Origin: Dendrolimus kikuchii | Taxonomy: Eukaryota; Arthropoda; Insecta; Lepidoptera; Lasiocampidae | NCBI GenBank assembly: GCA_019925095.2 | Contig: CM034392.1 | Location: 3,107,501-3,171,500, forward strand | DNA: 64,000 nucleotides | Direction: 5' to 3' | In this document: in pieces, positions 62,762 through 64,000 of the stretch | Numbering within the stretch: the stretch's first letter is position 1 | How the letters are laid out: each line of letters opens with the position of its first letter | Notes under the pieces: model-generated | What the model saw: the letters and a program-made list of their open reading frames with translations, nothing else | Databases searched by the model: none | What the model was told of the DNA's origin: nothing | Translations under genes and position numbers: made by a program

Positions 62762-62972
62762 ATTGCCAGCCACACACACATTGTACATCCTCAAGCTAAG
62801 CAAGTTACACTTCTGTTACGGGTTACATACAACGGACCACTCTGGGACCGATCCCGGACACCCAGACCATAATAAATAACGGAAAGTTCGTTTACGAAGT
62901 TTACCATGCCAGGATTCGAACCCGGAGCCTCTGCGTTAAAAAAGCTTAGCCCTCTCAATCATAACACCAAAA
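62762..62972 (-). mobile_element. Family D tRNA-like SINE
   Basis: The minus strand has a B box GGGTTCGAATCCTGG followed by CATGGTAAACTTCG and GGTCTGGGTGTCCGGGATCG. The A box is poor, so the pol III promoter may be decayed. A fragment occurs at 52986-53050. Not a functional tRNA. Confidence 0.55.
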
Positions 62973-63811
62973 TTATCTATCACTCATCAAACATGTGAAA
63001 TCTTGAAACCTTGGCGTTTCGATGTTTTACTGTGTTTTCAGTTACATAGCCTTTCGAAACAGATATATCACTTATCTGATTACAAGGAAGGTGAAGTTCA
63101 TTTAATATCTAAACCAATTGATAGGTAACATTTCATAATCACTACTTTTCACATTAATGTCTTGGAATTAAATGCGTTTATGAAACTATGATAGGTCAAC
63201 TGCAAACTACATATAGGGTTTCTCAGAATGAGAAGGTCTAAGGATAATACGAGTAGATAGAATATAGTTTATTATGCAACTACTTTTTACTGACTTACTG
63301 TGGCCATATAGTTTATTTCCAAATCGATATCAGTAAACATTTTTCACTCAATCAGTTTTCTCATTAATAATATTATATTCCTAATAATTTGAGTGCCTAC
63401 AAGCAGTATAAGGATTTTCACAATTTCAACACGAGGCATTGTAACAGACGTACTAAACTGAGACTAAAACAAGGACATATGGTAAATAACAATGATTGAC
63501 TACTATTCTATCATCATCATAATTAAGACATCTAGTTTGTAACGCCAAGCCTGTTTTCCTATTTTTTCTACTAGCTAGAACTTTTGAAGATATCCCCTTA
63601 ATCAGAACCTGATGAAATTTGCCCCCTGCCCAAGGATTCTCAAAGCTGTCGACATCGATCACCTGGGGTCGACATAACCGAAAACTTATTTTAGAGGTCG
63701 ACGAGGTCCTAAAATCGACCCCTATAATACAAGTTATTATTTAAAACTTTTAAGATACTGTATAAGTTGTGTTATGTGTCCAAATGCGTGTTTTATTCGG
63801 AAAATAACTAC
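62973..63811. other. No feature recognised
   Basis: AT-rich. 63640-63720 has several GTCGAC/GTCGACG words. No Rabex-5 exon visible. Confidence 0.35.
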
Positions 63812-64000
63812 ATGCATACATACATACATAACTTCACGCCAGTTCCCTTGCGGGGTAGGCACGAACAACAGAGCGCCGTTCAGGCTTATTCTTACACACC
63901 TCACTTGCTTCTTTGAGATTCATAACTCTTGTCATGCACGCTCGTCTGTTCTTAAGGTTCCTGACATCACCTTCTGCTAGTACACGATCAATTTGATCAT
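63812..64000 (-). mobile_element. Family A RTE-like LINE, cut by the window end
   Basis: GCATACATACATACATAACT through CACGATCAATTTGATCAT. The 5' side continues beyond the window. Confidence 0.9.

Noticed and set aside
62880..62950. tRNA gene with GGTTCGAATCC
   Set aside because: Only the B-box half is tRNA-like, and the same sequence is dispersed (fragment at 52986).
61262..64000. 5' Rabex-5 exon with the A20-type zinc finger
   Set aside because: I searched the minus strand for a Cys-rich GxxxGNP-like segment ending in phase 1 and found none; it probably lies beyond the window.

Overview
The window reads as nuclear DNA from an insect, most likely a moth or butterfly. It is AT-rich, densely packed with interspersed repeats, and carries two recognisable animal genes. 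The assignment to Lepidoptera rests on the two proteins, both of insect type, and on repeats I recognise as typical of that order: a LINE 3' end with a GCGATAAG hairpin block, an RTE-like LINE ending in (TATG)n, and a tRNA-derived SINE. No sequence search was possible, so the order is probable and the species is unknown.

Genes. (1) A seven-in-absentia/SIAH E3 ubiquitin ligase lies on the + strand with an uninterrupted coding exon at 26499-27344. (2) A Rabex-5 (RABGEF1) orthologue, the guanine-nucleotide exchange factor for Rab5, lies on the - strand. Nine coding exons can be placed between 61261 and 41766 with matching splice phases. The 5' exons that should encode the A20-type zinc finger were not found and probably lie beyond 64000. 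The two genes are not obviously related in function, and about 14 kb of repeat-rich sequence separates them. One further ORF (39909-40220, possible membrane anchor) is not recognised.

Layout. 1-26 kb is almost entirely repeats: a nested LINE insertion (1.8-2.75 kb), a 122-bp tandem array (3.55-4.04 kb), a 66-bp minisatellite open in both directions (6.65-7.31 kb), LINE remnants, two LTR-like copies in opposite orientation (17.1 and 20.5 kb), and two Penelope-like elements with target-site duplications (16.4 and 22.2 kb), one keeping a GIY-YIG endonuclease ORF. 26.3-27.6 kb is the SIAH gene. 27.9-41 kb holds SINEs, a Tigger/pogo-like TIR element, a MITE and the unrecognised ORF. 41.7-61.3 kb is the Rabex-5 gene, whose introns carry most of the remaining repeats, including a 31/62-bp minisatellite (48.9-49.4 kb), an 81-bp TA array and a Tigger-like element ending 36 bp from an exon. 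61.3-64 kb is repeats again.

Repeat families are named here by letter. A: RTE-like LINE 3' fragments (12 copies, eight with clear 11-14 bp TSDs and one more with a single mismatch). B: ~300-bp retroposed unit beginning TTATCCGTGCAGGAACGG and ending AATAAAAA (about 20 copies). C: tRNA-derived SINE. D: second tRNA-like SINE. E: ~265-bp retroposon beginning GAGTTTTTGGCGGGAAC. G: LINE 3' end with the GATCGCTTTAAGCGATAAG hairpin. H: element carrying a module also seen in the Penelope copies. I and J: other LINE/SINE-like tails. K: LINE C-terminal fragment. L, M and N: unclassified pairs.
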